From the NCBI GenBank assembly GCA_008694505.1, contig VZDJ01000624.1, positions 1-64,000 on the forward strand: 64,000 nucleotides of DNA, in the 5' to 3' direction. The stretch is from Cyanoderma ruficeps. Its lineage: Eukaryota; Chordata; Aves; Passeriformes; Timaliidae. Under the pieces are notes generated by a model. That model saw nothing but the letters and a program-made list of their open reading frames with translations, was not told the origin of the DNA and made no database searches. The position numbers were made by a program, and so were the translations under genes. Every line of letters starts with the position of its first letter. The stretch's first letter is position 1. Positions 12,214-23,973 of this stretch are shown here, in pieces.

Positions 12214-14327
12214 CAGCTTTGGCTCCAGGTATGTTGAATTAGTAGAAGAAATAAAAGTCCTGAACTGCCTGCTTTGCACAGACATCCTCAATCCAAGCAT
12301 TGCTCTGTGTTTGTCATTTCATTGCACCTTCTAAATGTAAAATGCATTGTAGATTTAAGCTTTTAAGTACAGATACTGATTGTTCTGGGAGACTCAGAAA
12401 TTAGCCAATGACATCAAATCCTGCCTGCTGTATTCATTGAAGACTCCCACTGTGAACGTGGGTACATTAAGCAGGATTCAGCCTTTCTAATCAGTGCATG
12501 TTAACATGAAGGAATGATATTGAGGCAATGAGAATTAGATTTAATTTGTATTGGTTTTTGTATGCTTGATGATTTTTCTGCTTGTTTTATTATGGGATCT
12601 ACAAAGATCATGGTAATCCCATGGTTAGCTGTCTTCAAGTGGGCAATGTGAGGGTAAACCCAAAACCCAGTGATCAAGAAGTAATTTTATCTCACAGCCA
12701 CAGATTTTCCTCCAGAGCTTTCTGTTTATTAAATTATACAGGGTCAATAAAAATTTCCTCCAGATGCCTACCTTCCAATCTCAATATATACATATTCCAA
12801 TCCCAATATATATATGGCCTAGAGCTATATTCTGTCTCTGCAACGCACAAATGTTAGCCTTCCCCACTGACTGCCTAAAAAAATAATAATTCATCTTTAT
12901 TTTATTTTATTCTGTTAGTTAAGGAGAATGTTATCTCTCTATAGGCGTTTCCTATGTTATCCAGAGGAGGAAGATAGTGAAAAGCTAAACAGGCCAAGGG
13001 TTCAGCAATCAGGGTTCAGATGATAAACTCCGAAGTAACTTTTGGATCCATAACATTCTGAGCTCTAGGTCACCACAGGATTAAAGGGCAGAATAGGAAT
13101 TACATCATATCATGCAACTCATTTGGGGAAATTTCAGTTCTCTTTACAATAATTTCTGCAACATACTAGAAATGAATTTTGAGGTAAAATGATTCAGTGC
13201 ACCTGATTTTGCCCAAATAACTGTATGTTTATTCCATTATTCACTGATTAAAGTCCCTGTTCTAGAAGTTCATATGATGTTCATGGATGACCAGTATGCA
13301 AGTTCATGGTATTAAAAGAATTTCAGCAGTAGCAAAGATATTCTGCATATGAACCAGACAAATTTATAATCACCTAGTATAGCAATCAGTATCTTTTACC
13401 ATGTTGTTTTGTCTGCATCACTTACAACTTCTTTCTCTGGAGAAGTTTCATACAGAAATCAATTTTTACCTCATAGCAATGGCACAAAAGATCTAGACCA
13501 GAAGGGTCTGCCAAAAGTAATGAGGTTTCTACAAAAAAAGATTCAGTTCAAATTGAATAAAACAAATGAAAAAGGTGCATTAAAGCATTCTGAACATGAA
13601 TAATTAATGCTAGGAGGCCAAGGAACTTTTAGATTAAAATGGGAGATAGCTAATTAATTTGGCCTCTTGCAAGATAATTATTCCTGTAAAAGTTGTGGAT
13701 TGGATTCTTGGATTTTTGGGTATGAAAAATCTCATCCTGCAAAATTTTTAGACATACTCAATAGTACCACCCAGAAAACCAACCTCAGCGCTTGAAATAG
13801 ACAAATATTTGTACTAGAAACCAGAAATCTGGCTCTAAATAAGATCAAGACTTTTGTGTAAAGGACAATACCTTGAAATCTCTTAAAAGGCAAGACTACT
13901 CTTTCCCACTAAGCTACCTGTGAAGCCTGATTTCCTGCTAACATTTTAACCTTAATCAATGCTACATCTTCACACAAAGAGGACATATATATAAAACTAT
14001 ATTTTTCTAACCAGAGAAGCAATGTGACTGTTCTTACTCATTAAATTTAANCTACACTGCACACTCTGTATCTGAAATGAAGCATATATTCTCCTTTGGA
14101 TGAATAACAGCCTTGCAGCTGGAACCCAATTACATTTTTGTTACTGACATTTTGAGAAGAAACATTTCATTGGATATCTCTGGCTCTAAGTAGACCTAAA
14201 ATCCAGGTTTTGGAGTATAATTGAACAGGATTTAATTTTGCTGTTCTAGGAAAACAGGAAAAAATAAAACTCCCATCCTTAATCACACAAAAAATAAACC
14301 TGATAAAATTTGTTTAAAAGAAAGATG

Positions 14328-14367
14328 CTACCATGCATTCTTGCTTTTATGCAAGAATGCATGGTAG
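14328..14367 (+). repeat. Perfect 17-bp inverted repeat with 6-nt loop
   Basis: CTACCATGCATTCTTGC (14328-14344) is followed by TTTTAT and then by its exact reverse complement GCAAGAATGCATGGTAG (14351-14367). The match stops abruptly at both ends. It is too short for a classical microRNA precursor, and no T-run terminator logic applies in a vertebrate genome. It is described further in the findings. Confidence 0.97.
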
Positions 14368-15366
14368 TGGTTTGAGTGAATACAAGTGTACCCTTTTTTA
14401 GGGTTGAGTTTGTAATGTGAGCTTTGAATTTTTATCCCTTCTATAAGAGCTATTGACTGCTTTTAAGTAGAAACCTATATCTTTCCTGTATAAAATCCTG
14501 AATGGCATAGTTTAACAGTTTCAGAACTGTTTTTATAATATGAAAGTTGAAAGTTTTCACTTTTAATTGTTGGTTTAATAAGCTGACAATTTTAATTAAT
14601 TTTTAGTTGTTGTTGCAAAGTGATGTTCTTTATTTCTTTTTATTTCTCTATTTCTTTCTAGTTCATGCAACAGCTGTCCCTTCCTATATTAGTAAAATCT
14701 GTTCCTTTTGCATACATATGAAAACTGGTGGTCATTCATCTTTGTAGAGAAAGTGGTGAACAGAAGATAGAAAGTCAAATTCATAAGGTTTATGTAGTTT
14801 GTCTAGTCAACAAACGTGTTATCTCCTAGTGAAAGAATGACCAGTTGTAAAGAAAACAGGGAAAGTACACCAAGTTTTACTATGGCTCAAGGGTGAGAAA
14901 ATTAATTTAGAAACCCCAATTTTGTGCAATTCTTCAAAAAAACCCCAATCATTCCAGTCATGGATATTAAGCTTTTAATTAGGTGAGATTGTTGTCAACA
15001 GGATTTAAATCAGTAAAGTGTATTTATAATGCAATAAAGGAAGACATTTCTCCCCCTTGCTTCCCCTCACTTCTTTCTTCTACCACTCGATCTTTAACTC
15101 AACTACTTATTCTCTTTGCTCTCATAGCCAACCTGATTTCTTCATATATGCAACCTTCAGGTTAAATGGGAACGAGACTAATTAATTGCCATGCTTGATT
15201 TTCGATCTTTAGTGCCTTCCAATGAAATATGATAACTGGCATTGATATATGGTTTGCTGACTCTATTAACCACCTTTCTAATTCACTGTATCTTTTTATA
15301 TTAATTATGCCTCTAGCCTAATATTTTATTCATGTTTGAAGCCTTTTTGCATTACTGCTTGTTCTC

Positions 15367-15386
15367 AATAATAATAATAATAATAA
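15367..15386 (+). repeat. (AAT)n microsatellite
   Basis: Six to seven AAT units, followed by AAAAG. Simple trinucleotide repeat. Confidence 0.9.
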
Positions 15387-16779
15387 AAAGTTGGGTAAAC
15401 TTTTCTGTCACCTCTGGGATAAACAAACAGGGCTGACCTCTTGAACAATTTCTACCTACAAACAGGAGGCATTGAAAAGATTTCAGTTAAAAAACAAAGG
15501 TCTCCCACTCTGTCCAAAATAAAGATAGGAACATATGCATGACAAAAATGCATAGTATCCTTATAATTCAAGAATAATGTTTTTTTGATTTTTAAGGAAT
15601 ATTTGGAGTGTCAGAGAGAAATGTTAAATAAGAGTAATTGGTAATTTTTCTGTCCTTTCATGCTAGTCTTTATCATAGGTACAAATTCTCTTTTTTACAG
15701 ATTAAAAAAAAAAAGGAAAAAATCCATAGTTTATGACTTCTCACTGCAGTAAATCCGTGGTTAGCCACCCTCAAGGTTTACCATGTTTGCAGGATGCTTG
15801 CAAACCTTTAACCAGCGGCTACAATAGCATGAGTTACCTCCAAGTATTTTATTTGGTGATTGCTTTGGGGTTTTATGTTTGTTTTTTGCTTTTTACCTTC
15901 TTAGCAATGTTTTTTGATAATGGACAGGAATGAATCACAGTAGCAGCCAAAAGCTGCATGGCATTCTTTACTCATACAGTTAAAGTAACTACTGCTGCTT
16001 GGTCTCGTGTGAGAAGCAGTGAAAAAATCCCTGTTATTGTGAGCTTGTACAAATACCAGACAGTTGGCAATAAGAGGGGAGCTGACTGTTGCAGTTTTGC
16101 ACATTTCAAGAAAAAATATCTGCTGTTTTGGCTGGTGGATTTAGACAGACTTTAGCTGGGTTTGTTACAAGGCCTGTGAGGGCACAGTCTTTATTATAGC
16201 ATACATATTGAGGAAGAAGCAAACCCCACTTAAAATAATTATTTTCTAGCAGCTGAATAAGAACAGATGGAGAGATATATTAGGTATTCCACATTTGGTT
16301 AAAGCTTATGAGGAGTTGCACCTTTTGGATAACAAGGTCAATAGACTGAAAAATATAAATTTGTAGGAAACAAGACTCATTGATTCTGGTGAATCTAAAA
16401 CCAGTTATCCAGCTGGTGACAGAATATTCCTGAATACCCTCTGCAGTTACCTCTGGAAACAGTTTCCTCTGAAGATCATGCAACCTAGATAATTTGAAAA
16501 GTGTCTGAGAAGACATAGATTTTGAAAATGACAATGCTGAGATAAAGGGGACAGTTACTATTCCAACTCCCGTTTGTTTCCATAGACTGTAGACATGAAG
16601 TGAGAGAAGGACAAAATTTGCCTTCACAAATGCCTTCTTTGCATCCTCACATCTAAAAGGGAACTGTATGAACCCAATAGAAAATAAGTAATATCAAGAT
16701 ACACTACTTGCCACTAATGCTGTACAAATTACCTCTTCTTAGCTACTATTTCTTCGTCAAGACTATACACTAAAAAGAA

Positions 16780-16935
16780 GCATGGCTTCCTCCGGCCACC
16801 CCTGAACTCTAGCACTCAAGTATAAAAACCCCAGCTACATCCTGTCTGCACCCAGTCATCTTCCCCTCTCTTTGGATGTGGCTGTTCTGCTATGTGAACC
16901 ATTATAAACATAACACTCAAACTTTCCTCATGACA
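16780..16935 (+). mobile_element. Possible LTR promoter fragment
   Basis: A local C-rich island differs from its AT-rich surroundings. A canonical TATAAAAACCCC lies at 16821-16832, with a C/T-rich leader after it and ATTATAAACA about 80 bases downstream in the place a poly(A) signal would occupy, then CTTTCCTCATGACA. This spacing is LTR-like. I cannot find convincing TG/CA ends or a target duplication, so it may be a decayed LTR or a chance promoter-like sequence. Confidence 0.3.
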
Positions 16936-17315
16936 TCTGTCACTTTGAGTTAGAACTGAGTTAGAACAGATAAAAAAGAGTTTTCTATTATCTTTAGATG
17001 AAAGAAGGTTTGTGTGTCTGAGCTAATACTGATTGCCTGAATGCAGATGCACTGTTATATTTGATTGGTAATTAAATTCAAGTACCCTCAAGTTTAGGCA
17101 AAACCCAAACAGCTAATTACAGGTTTTATACTATAAAACCATTGTAGTATCAAAAGACCCCTCAGGGAACATATAAGTAGACAGAAATTTTTTCCTCTCT
17201 TGAAAATCTGTAGTAAATTCTCTCAGTTCTATGGAAATGTAATTGGAAATATGGAAAGAAGAAACACAAAGACAAATCTCTTGCTTGATTCTGTCTGCTC
17301 TCCATGGCAGAGAAG

Positions 17316-17383
17316 AATTGGAACTAGATGTTCCTCAAGGTCCCTTCCAACCCAAACCATTATATGGGTCTATGATTTTATGA
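17316..17383 (+). mobile_element. CR1 3'-tail fragment, plus orientation
   Basis: AATTGGAACTAGATG, then TCAAGGTCCCTTCCAACCC, then ACCATTATATGG and TCTATGATTTTATGA reproduce the last about 70 bases of CR1, including degenerate copies of the terminal ATTCTATG octamer. It is the only CR1 piece here in plus orientation. It is very strongly 5'-truncated. Confidence 0.85.
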
Positions 17384-18471
17384 AAGACAACTATTAAATG
17401 ACAGTCTGCGATTCAAATTGTGTTCAAGGCCTGGCTGGACACAACAGTAAGTCTGTCATCTGTTCTTCGTCTTGAAGTCTCTGTATGACCTTGAAGGCTA
17501 ACCTTGGCTACACTCTGCTTTACTCAGTTTTTGTTATTGGACTGCAACAGGTTTTATTGACAATCCTACAGTTTACCTGGACCATCCTCTTATTTTGTAG
17601 CATAATGCCCAAGAAAATTCAAGAGATAGTTGCACAAGAGCTAAGTTTCAAAATCAGACTAATTGTAAGGAAAAATTGAAAAATCAACAACCCAACTAAT
17701 CTTACACCTTTATACCTCCAGCACAACTGAAGGAGAGATGCCAATAGATGAAACATCCTTTCCTGTTTGGTAGTACAGATTTGATTCAATACTTGATTTC
17801 TATGGAGAAGAACTTCTAAAAGCTTAATTGCAAAATAATATTTTCTAAAAATTCTAATTTTCCATGAAAGCTAAAGGACTTTTGAATCTTAGAACACCTC
17901 AAAAAACCCCACCCCAAACCCAAGAGTTTGTAGTAAACTGGAATAATTAAGCATTTGACATATTTTGTGGATGCAGAAGATATTGTTTCTTCTTAAAAAC
18001 TAGTAGGCAAATGAAGGCAAAATATTTGTTTTAAAAATATATCCCTATGTTCATTTGGTTCAAAGTGCTTTGGATTATTCCATTTATTCAGAACCACTAG
18101 ATAGCATTTTGTGGCCTGATACTAAACCTGAAATTAGGAAGTTTTCACACTTTTCCTTCTGATGTTATCATTTTTTATATGCGTTACCAAATTACTTAAT
18201 TAAAATACACTCCACCTCCCCCAATATAAAATAAATTTTTCTATGGGTGCTTTATAAGTGGAAGTATAAGTGAATTAATATGTTAAAAAATAAACCTTTC
18301 ATAAATCAGTGCATTTTCTCCTTAGAATTATGAATGCTTCAGCAGCATTGTTAGCCATGGAGGAATTGATCCAGATTTTCTACCATAAACTCGTTTGGGA
18401 TTTGTGTAATGGAACATAATTATAAAAGAATGTTAAGGGATATAGATTTTACTGATAGAAAATAGAGAAAC

Positions 18472-18859
18472 TGTTACATATAGGTAAAACCTTATAAAAG
18501 AAAGGCCTTGTGAAATCAAGCCTTGCTGTTTCAGCTAAGCTAACATCTAGCCTGAGATATTCCCGTCAGAAAAATATTATAAGAATGAGAATCAGTTTGC
18601 ATAACAATCTGTTCTTGAGAGAAGATAGCTCTCACATGTGGGGAGGAATATTCTACCTGCGTGAAACATTTAGAAGGAAAAAAGTTTGATGAACTGTACA
18701 CTAGCCATTACCAACCAATGAACTGAGTTTCAATGAATTGCTGACCAATTAAATTCAAACACGGTGTCTTCTGAAACCATATAAAAGTGAGCTGTGTGCA
18801 ATAAAGATTTGGCTATTCTGCATGAAGAAACAAGTGTCTTGACCATCTCTGTTATGACA
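18472..18859 (+). repeat. 5' LTR of class II ERV
   Basis: 388 bases from TGTTACAT to TTATGACA. The promoter is TATAAAA at 18780-18786, with the poly(A) signal AATAAA at 18800-18805 only about 14 bases further on. The R region must therefore be very short, as in alpharetroviruses. A CCAAT motif lies at 18746-18750 (GACCAATT). Compared with the 3' LTR it lacks 32 bases after ACATTTA (near 18675). LTRs supply the promoter and poly(A) site for the proviral RNA, and both signals look intact here. Confidence 0.93.
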
Positions 18860-18861
18860 TC

Positions 18862-18879
18862 TGGTGATCCCAACGTGAT
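18862..18879 (+). other. Primer binding site, tRNA-Trp type
   Basis: TGGTGATCCCAACGTGAT begins two bases after the 5' LTR. It equals the 18-nt tRNA-Trp primer site used by avian alpharetroviruses except for two changes (positions 7 and 11, C to T and G to A, as expected from CpG/deamination decay). The primer tRNA starts minus-strand DNA synthesis. The position fixes the LTR end. Confidence 0.88.
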
Positions 18880-19307
18880 AGCAAAAGTATATGACAGCAG
18901 CCAGCCACGAGAATCGGCACAGAGGAACAGAGCTGAAGTGGTGAATGCACAAAGTCATGGAAGACGCATGGCCCCAGCCCAGCCACAGAAGGAACGTGAA
19001 CACGGAAGCAACACGGTCATCAGCAGTGGAAGAAAATCAAGAAGAAGAAAGTTGTCTTTACAGTACACAGCAGTGAAGACAATCTCCCAGGAACGTGTGC
19101 ACACAGTGAGTGGTCTAGAACCATGGAACACAGAGGTGACATGAAAGGCCACACGTGTGAGCACTGGCATGGCAGAAAGACAGATGCCAAGGAAAAATAG
19201 GCCATGGGAGACTTGTGAAACCAAAGACACATGTGTGGAGGATGCATGTGCGGAAGGGCATGGTCATGGGAAGAAAGTCCAAACTACGATTTTAAAGAGG
19301 TGAGACA

Positions 19308-19670
19308 TTGGGAGCACATGTCTCTGCCAAGGATAAGGCTACAGTGAATATATGGACACTTTTGTTGGGCAAACAAAGGATAAAATATGATAAACAGACA
19401 CTGCAAACTTTGTTGCTGTGGTGTAGAAAAAATGGCGTAAAAGTAGATGCACAAACTGCCTTTTTTATTGAAAAATGGGAGGAAATTGGGCAAGAGTTAT
19501 GGGCGGCAGCTACAAAAGGAGACAAAATCGCCACAAAATTGCTGACTACATGGTATTTAGTTCGAAATTTATTGATGCAATTAAATCCAATAGAGAAATC
19601 GCAGCTCCTGCCACTGTCACCTCCACTTGAGTTATTGAAACCCTCTGTTCAACACCCCCTGTTTCCATAA
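19308..19670 (+). pseudogene. Gag matrix-like N-terminal remnant of the class II ERV
   Basis: A 120-codon frame begins 448 bases after the LTR, where gag is expected. It opens GAHVSAKDK after the start position. A glycine at residue 2 with serine at residue 6 is an N-myristoylation pattern, which anchors Gag matrix domains to membranes. Basic and tryptophan-rich stretches (LLLGKQRIKYDKQTL; EKWEEIGQELW; LLTTWYLVRNLL) fit a helical matrix fold of the alpha/betaretrovirus type. The first codon reads TTG, not ATG, so normal initiation is probably lost. The frame closes after HPLFP, and capsid, nucleocapsid and pol are not found downstream. Assignment rests on position and overall look, not on a database match. 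Confidence 0.6.
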
Positions 19671-22600
19671 AATGATTCCTTTTCCCTCTGCCTACGAGCA
19701 ACAGGAACAGTTTTTGAGTCCATTTCTCGTTGTGACCACTTTGAGACTAGTCTTGGTCACTTTGAAACTACTAAAGGCAGAAGGAGATGTAAAAAATACT
19801 AACCAAGGCATCCCAGACCGCGTTAAACTCCTGGAGAACAAAGGAGAATGAGGAAGTGGAACCGGAACTGCGAAAATTGTTTCATGGGCCTGCACAGTGC
19901 ACAGGATGATACCCACCACAGCTCCCATGAGGGCTGCTGTGCCTCCTCCCGAGCCCCAGGTAGCATGGCACAGCTCCTGCCTCAGGGCACAGTTCCCCCC
20001 ACATGGCACAAGCCCCCCTGACACCTGCTGGAGAGTCTCTGATCAGCTCCATTTGCTGAAGGTCTGATGCACCGTTACCAGAATGGCAAGAAGATGAATT
20101 GAAATATGTTTGTTGAAATTACCCTTGTGTTTTTAATGAACTGCGATTTTTGACTGGTTTGTTTACTGGAGAGATTCAAAACTATCTGTGCCTACTGTGA
20201 CAAAGTTATAGTGATGTTAACTTTTACTACAACAATTAGAGATTTATATACCTAAAAATACTTGCAGCAATTAATTTTTAAGCCCTTAACTAAGTCCTAT
20301 AACCTTGAATTTTATCTGCAACAGTTCTCTGAAGTTTAGAAATAATTAGCTCATGAAAATTTCCTTGTAGAAACAGACAAAGTTATGTTGACCATAATCT
20401 TATCTGTCTGCTTACTTTTTACGCCCAATCTTGATAAGGTAATTTCATTGTGAATCCTTTACCTTAAAGACACATGTGACAGTATTCTAATTACGTATAC
20501 CTATTTATTGCTTCAAGTTTTAATTTAAATTGGGTTTGATATCAAAACAGTTTGGCTACACTGATAGACCACAGCTGGAGAAAACAGTAACTCGCTCCTT
20601 TTAACATAATTTAAATCCCTAAGTTCAGACTGAGTTACTTGTGTAAAACTCAGGACACTATTATATAATTGGTTTCTTAGCATTTCAGCCTTGAATATTT
20701 GTATTCCATTACTTTTATTGAGCCAGGTTTAAATCTATTATACAGACATCTGAGAAAGGCTGCAGGTTTACAGGGCAATTTGCCAAGATTTACATTGTTG
20801 GCATTTCTTTCAGTAAAGCTGCACTTTAAAAGGTCTGAGCAAAACTTATGCTTGCACCAGGATAACCCTTACAAAAATGACTGTTTTCGATAGTATTTGC
20901 AACTACCATAAGCTATTCTCAAACCTAAATTACATAAAATCACAACATACTTGTCACATCTTTCTAGTCCCTCCAGTAAATTCATGTTGCTGCTATTGCA
21001 ACCACAGATTGTTCAAATTTTCAGTAACTTTTTTGTAATAATAGAGTCAGAATTAGTTAGATTTTGTTGTATCTAGAAGTTTTAATGATATTAGTTTTTA
21101 GTTATGTTATATTTTAATTTAATACAAAGTCTGTGTTGGTAAGATTAAGCAAAGTTAAACTTCAGTATTCTTAGATTTGAGTGATATTAGGCTATGTTCT
21201 ATTAAGTTAGTTTTCATTTCAGTCAAAATAAATTTCTCTTAAGTTTAAGTGTTGTTTAAGTTATTTTAAGTTCTGTTAAATTACAGCATATAGTTATTTT
21301 CTTCTAGAGGTAAGATGGATCCAGCTGAAACAACTGTGATGAAACATTGGTGAACACCTGTTGGAAGATGTAAGAAGATGCAATTTGTTAAACCTTTGGT
21401 TTCCTTTCAGATTCAATAAGTGTCAATGCTTTGCACTAGTTAATTAACATATACAGAAATGTCTGGAGAAGTGTTGTCTCAACTTCTTGAAACAGTTGTT
21501 ACTGATGTGTTGATCTTATGATGTGAATTCCTTGATTTTTTATAACAGGCATTATCCATAAGATATTATGTCAGGTCATGCATGTATTGCTTTAGTTATT
21601 TGCAATTTGTGGTACCACTGACTGTTTAACTGAAGATAATAGACAGAGTGGGCTACTTTACAAAGTTTAACATATCTTTGTGTAATTATCTACAAGACAT
21701 GTATTATTTCAGGACCTCTCTTTTTTGTTCTCTAGCTGCAAATGCATCTCTTTGAACAGGCTCTCCAGCTGTTCCCGAGCTGTGAAAGCTGTGTTGGCTC
21801 TCCTCAGTCCTTAGTCCCTTTTCTTATTTCAGCAGGTTTACTATGGCTTGATCCAGTGCAGCTTCATGATTTTTCCACATTTTCATAGTACCAGGAAAAG
21901 ATATCTGGGCTTCATTGAAAGCCTCCTTCAAACTGATGGTCTTATGGTTGTTGTGGGAGAGGATGGAGCACAGGATGCAGATGCAGTCCTGACAGTGGAA
22001 AATGGGGGCAAGAAGCAGCAGTGTGCTATCCTACAGGAAAACTTTTGTGCCGCACGTCCTTGTTGGACACAGCTGCAACCTATTAAGGGCAGGGCTGCTT
22101 CCAGTCTTTGGAATCAGATGCAATCCCAGTCATTGTCACAGAAGCATTCCAGCGGTTTGCTGTGTTTGAGGCATCTACTATTATTGAAAGACTTGTTTTT
22201 TAGGATATGTTAGGGAGACCCTTTCAATTAAGGCCTAGGCTCTGGCAAAAGCCCTAGCCCACCCTGGTCAGGAAATGGGTCAATAAGTCAGGTGTTTTCT
22301 GCACCAAAACAATACTCAAGTTACTGTGAACTGTCAATTTGAACTTATAACAGCTGGACCCCCTTTTGAAGTGAACTTGGAAACATTTCCCAGGAACAGT
22401 TATACAGGTCCTCACTGAAAATGAGGTGTGCCAGCTGCTGCAGACTTTGGATGATGGCACAGTATTTAGGTAATTGATGATGCATTTTTTTCAATTACCA
22501 TCCTATTTCACATGTTCTACTAATTATGCATATTATCTGACTTATTCCTGCTTAAATAAGTTTGTTGTTTTACTATATGTATTGCTTTGTTTTAATGTTA

Positions 22601-23530
22601 TCTTCATGTTCATAATGAGAGGCATGCATATTGTTTCCAAAACAAAAGGAAGAGGGAATATGATGCCTAAAAAACATTCAAATAATGCAATATTTACACT
22701 AGAATTTTTGACAGCGGATCATTTTATACAGTGCAATATTTACATTAGAAATTTTGAAGAAAAGATCATCAAATTTGATCCCCAGAAGAGTGATGCAGCT
22801 CTGAAAATTTGCATTTGGTAAACCAATTTTGAAAAGCTTTTACATAAGGATCCCCAACTGAGAGTAAAACAGCAAGGCCTTGCTTAACTTGAACTAAGTT
22901 AGTTCACTAACCTACTGAAAAGGTATGCATGTGTTTTACCACCAACAGGCCTAAAGTGGTTACCTGCTCATCTAAACAAACATGGATTGCCGCTGAAAAA
23001 ATGTGACTCAGAGAGAAGAAAAATAACTTAAACACCATGCAGCCTTGTAGCCAAAAACAGAAATAGGACTTCCAGAACATGGCTGTATCTGAAGATTTAC
23101 TGAGGCCACCTGCCCAGAGAGGCCTTGTGTCCTACTGCACTTACCATCATGATATTGTATTCCTACTAACCTTCCTCAGTTATTCCCCATTCCAGGTTTC
23201 CAGAAAGACACTGAGTAATGTCAGAGTCAGCATTTCCAGCTAATGAACTTCCTCCTGTGTGAACAACACTACTCCTGAGTTCAGCCGTATGAACTTTAGA
23301 AGAGTGACCATCTATTTCCAATTCCTAGGGGACATTGGACATTATCTTTTTGCTCTCCTATGGTGCAAGTCTCTTCATCAGTGACATGATTGTATTTGAT
23401 AAGTTTGATTATGATATATATTCCATATATTTTATCCTGTATCTAACGGAAAATGTGTGATAGCCTTAATAAGTTAATGACCTCAAAGGAACAAATTGAT
23501 TTAACATCAAAATATATAAACCCTTTGCAT
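19671..23530 (+). other. ERV interior of unknown content
   Basis: To about 20095 the DNA is relatively GC-rich and proline/alanine-like in translation (perhaps the gag linker). From about 20.1 to 21.7 kb it is AT-rich with stops in every frame. From 21.7 to 22.5 kb a more balanced segment has an open frame at 21848-22213 (121 codons) and an overlapping-frame run EAFQRFAVFEASTIIERL near 22140-22195 that I cannot place. No YxDD reverse-transcriptase motif, no DTG protease motif and no zinc knuckles were seen. It could be strongly decayed retroviral sequence, but the low LTR divergence argues against that. Captured or replacement DNA is the alternative. Confidence 0.5.
22686..22771 (+). repeat. 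Imperfect tandem duplication, period about 46 bp
   Basis: TGCAATATTTACACTAGAA (22686) recurs as TGCAATATTTACATTAGAA (22732), and each is followed by TTTTGA and, shortly after, GATCAT. Two copies with several mismatches, inside the ERV interior. Confidence 0.8.
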
Positions 23531-23545
23531 AAAAAAAAGGAGAAA
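23531..23545 (+). other. Polypurine tract before 3' LTR
   Basis: AAAAAAAAGGAGAAA directly precedes the 3' LTR. A purine tract at this place primes plus-strand DNA synthesis in retroviruses. Its exact abutment (one base, T, then the LTR) supports the 3' LTR start at 23547. Confidence 0.8.
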
Positions 23546-23546
23546 T

Positions 23547-23967
23547 AGTTACAGATAGGTAAAACCTTATAAAAGAAAGGCCTTGTGAAATCAAGCCTTG
23601 CTGTTTCAGCTAAGCTAACATCTAGCCTGAGATATTCCCGTGAGAACAAAATTATAAGAATGAGAATCAGTTTGCATAACAATCTGTTCTTGAGAGAAGA
23701 TAGCTCTCACATGTGGGGAGGAATATTCTACCTGTGTGAAACATTTACTTGCCAGAAGATGGAAATATAAACATATCTAGAAGGAAAAAAGTTTGATGGA
23801 CATGTACACTAGCCATTACCAACCAATGAACTGAGTTTCAATGAATTGCTGACCAATTAAATTCAAACACGGTGTCTTCTGAAACCATATAAAAGTGAGC
23901 TGTGTGCAATAAAGATTTGGCTATTCTGCATGAAGAAACAAGTGTCTTGACCATCTCTATTGTGGCA
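23547..23967 (+). repeat. 3' LTR of class II ERV
   Basis: 421 bases ending TTGTGGCA, followed by the duplicated target AGAAAC. It matches the 5' LTR closely. TATAAAA is at 23888-23894 and AATAAA at 23908-23913. It carries the 32 bases (23748-23779) missing from the 5' copy. Its first base is A instead of T, so the canonical TG end is mutated. Confidence 0.93.
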
Positions 23968-23973
23968 AGAAAC

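Larger units (their letters stand above)
11151..16820. other. AT-rich stretch without recognisable gene
   Basis: Nothing gene-like is identified. It contains a TA-rich tract, a perfect hairpin and an AAT microsatellite (listed separately), and one ambiguous base at 14051. The open frames show no domain I recognise. A 30-base segment after a strong polypyrimidine/AG at about 14662 could be a cryptic exon but has only a weak donor. Confidence 0.55.
18466..23973 (+). mobile_element. Class II (ERVK/alpha-beta-like) endogenous retrovirus with both LTRs
   Basis: Two direct LTRs (18472-18859, 23547-23967) enclose 4.7 kb and are bounded by AGAAAC at 18466-18471 and 23968-23973. A 6-bp duplication is typical of class II ERVs. 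A tRNA-Trp-like primer site follows the 5' LTR and a purine tract precedes the 3' LTR. The interior begins with a leader and a gag-matrix-like frame. After about 20.1 kb no protease, polymerase, integrase or envelope motif is visible. By eye the LTRs differ at about 10 of 388 aligned bases plus one 32-base and one 1-base gap, so the insertion is fairly young although it codes for almost nothing. Confidence 0.93.

Noticed and set aside
14328..14367. Hairpin as a microRNA precursor
   Set aside because: The stem is only 17 bp, too short for Drosha/Dicer processing, with no extended pairing outside the arms.
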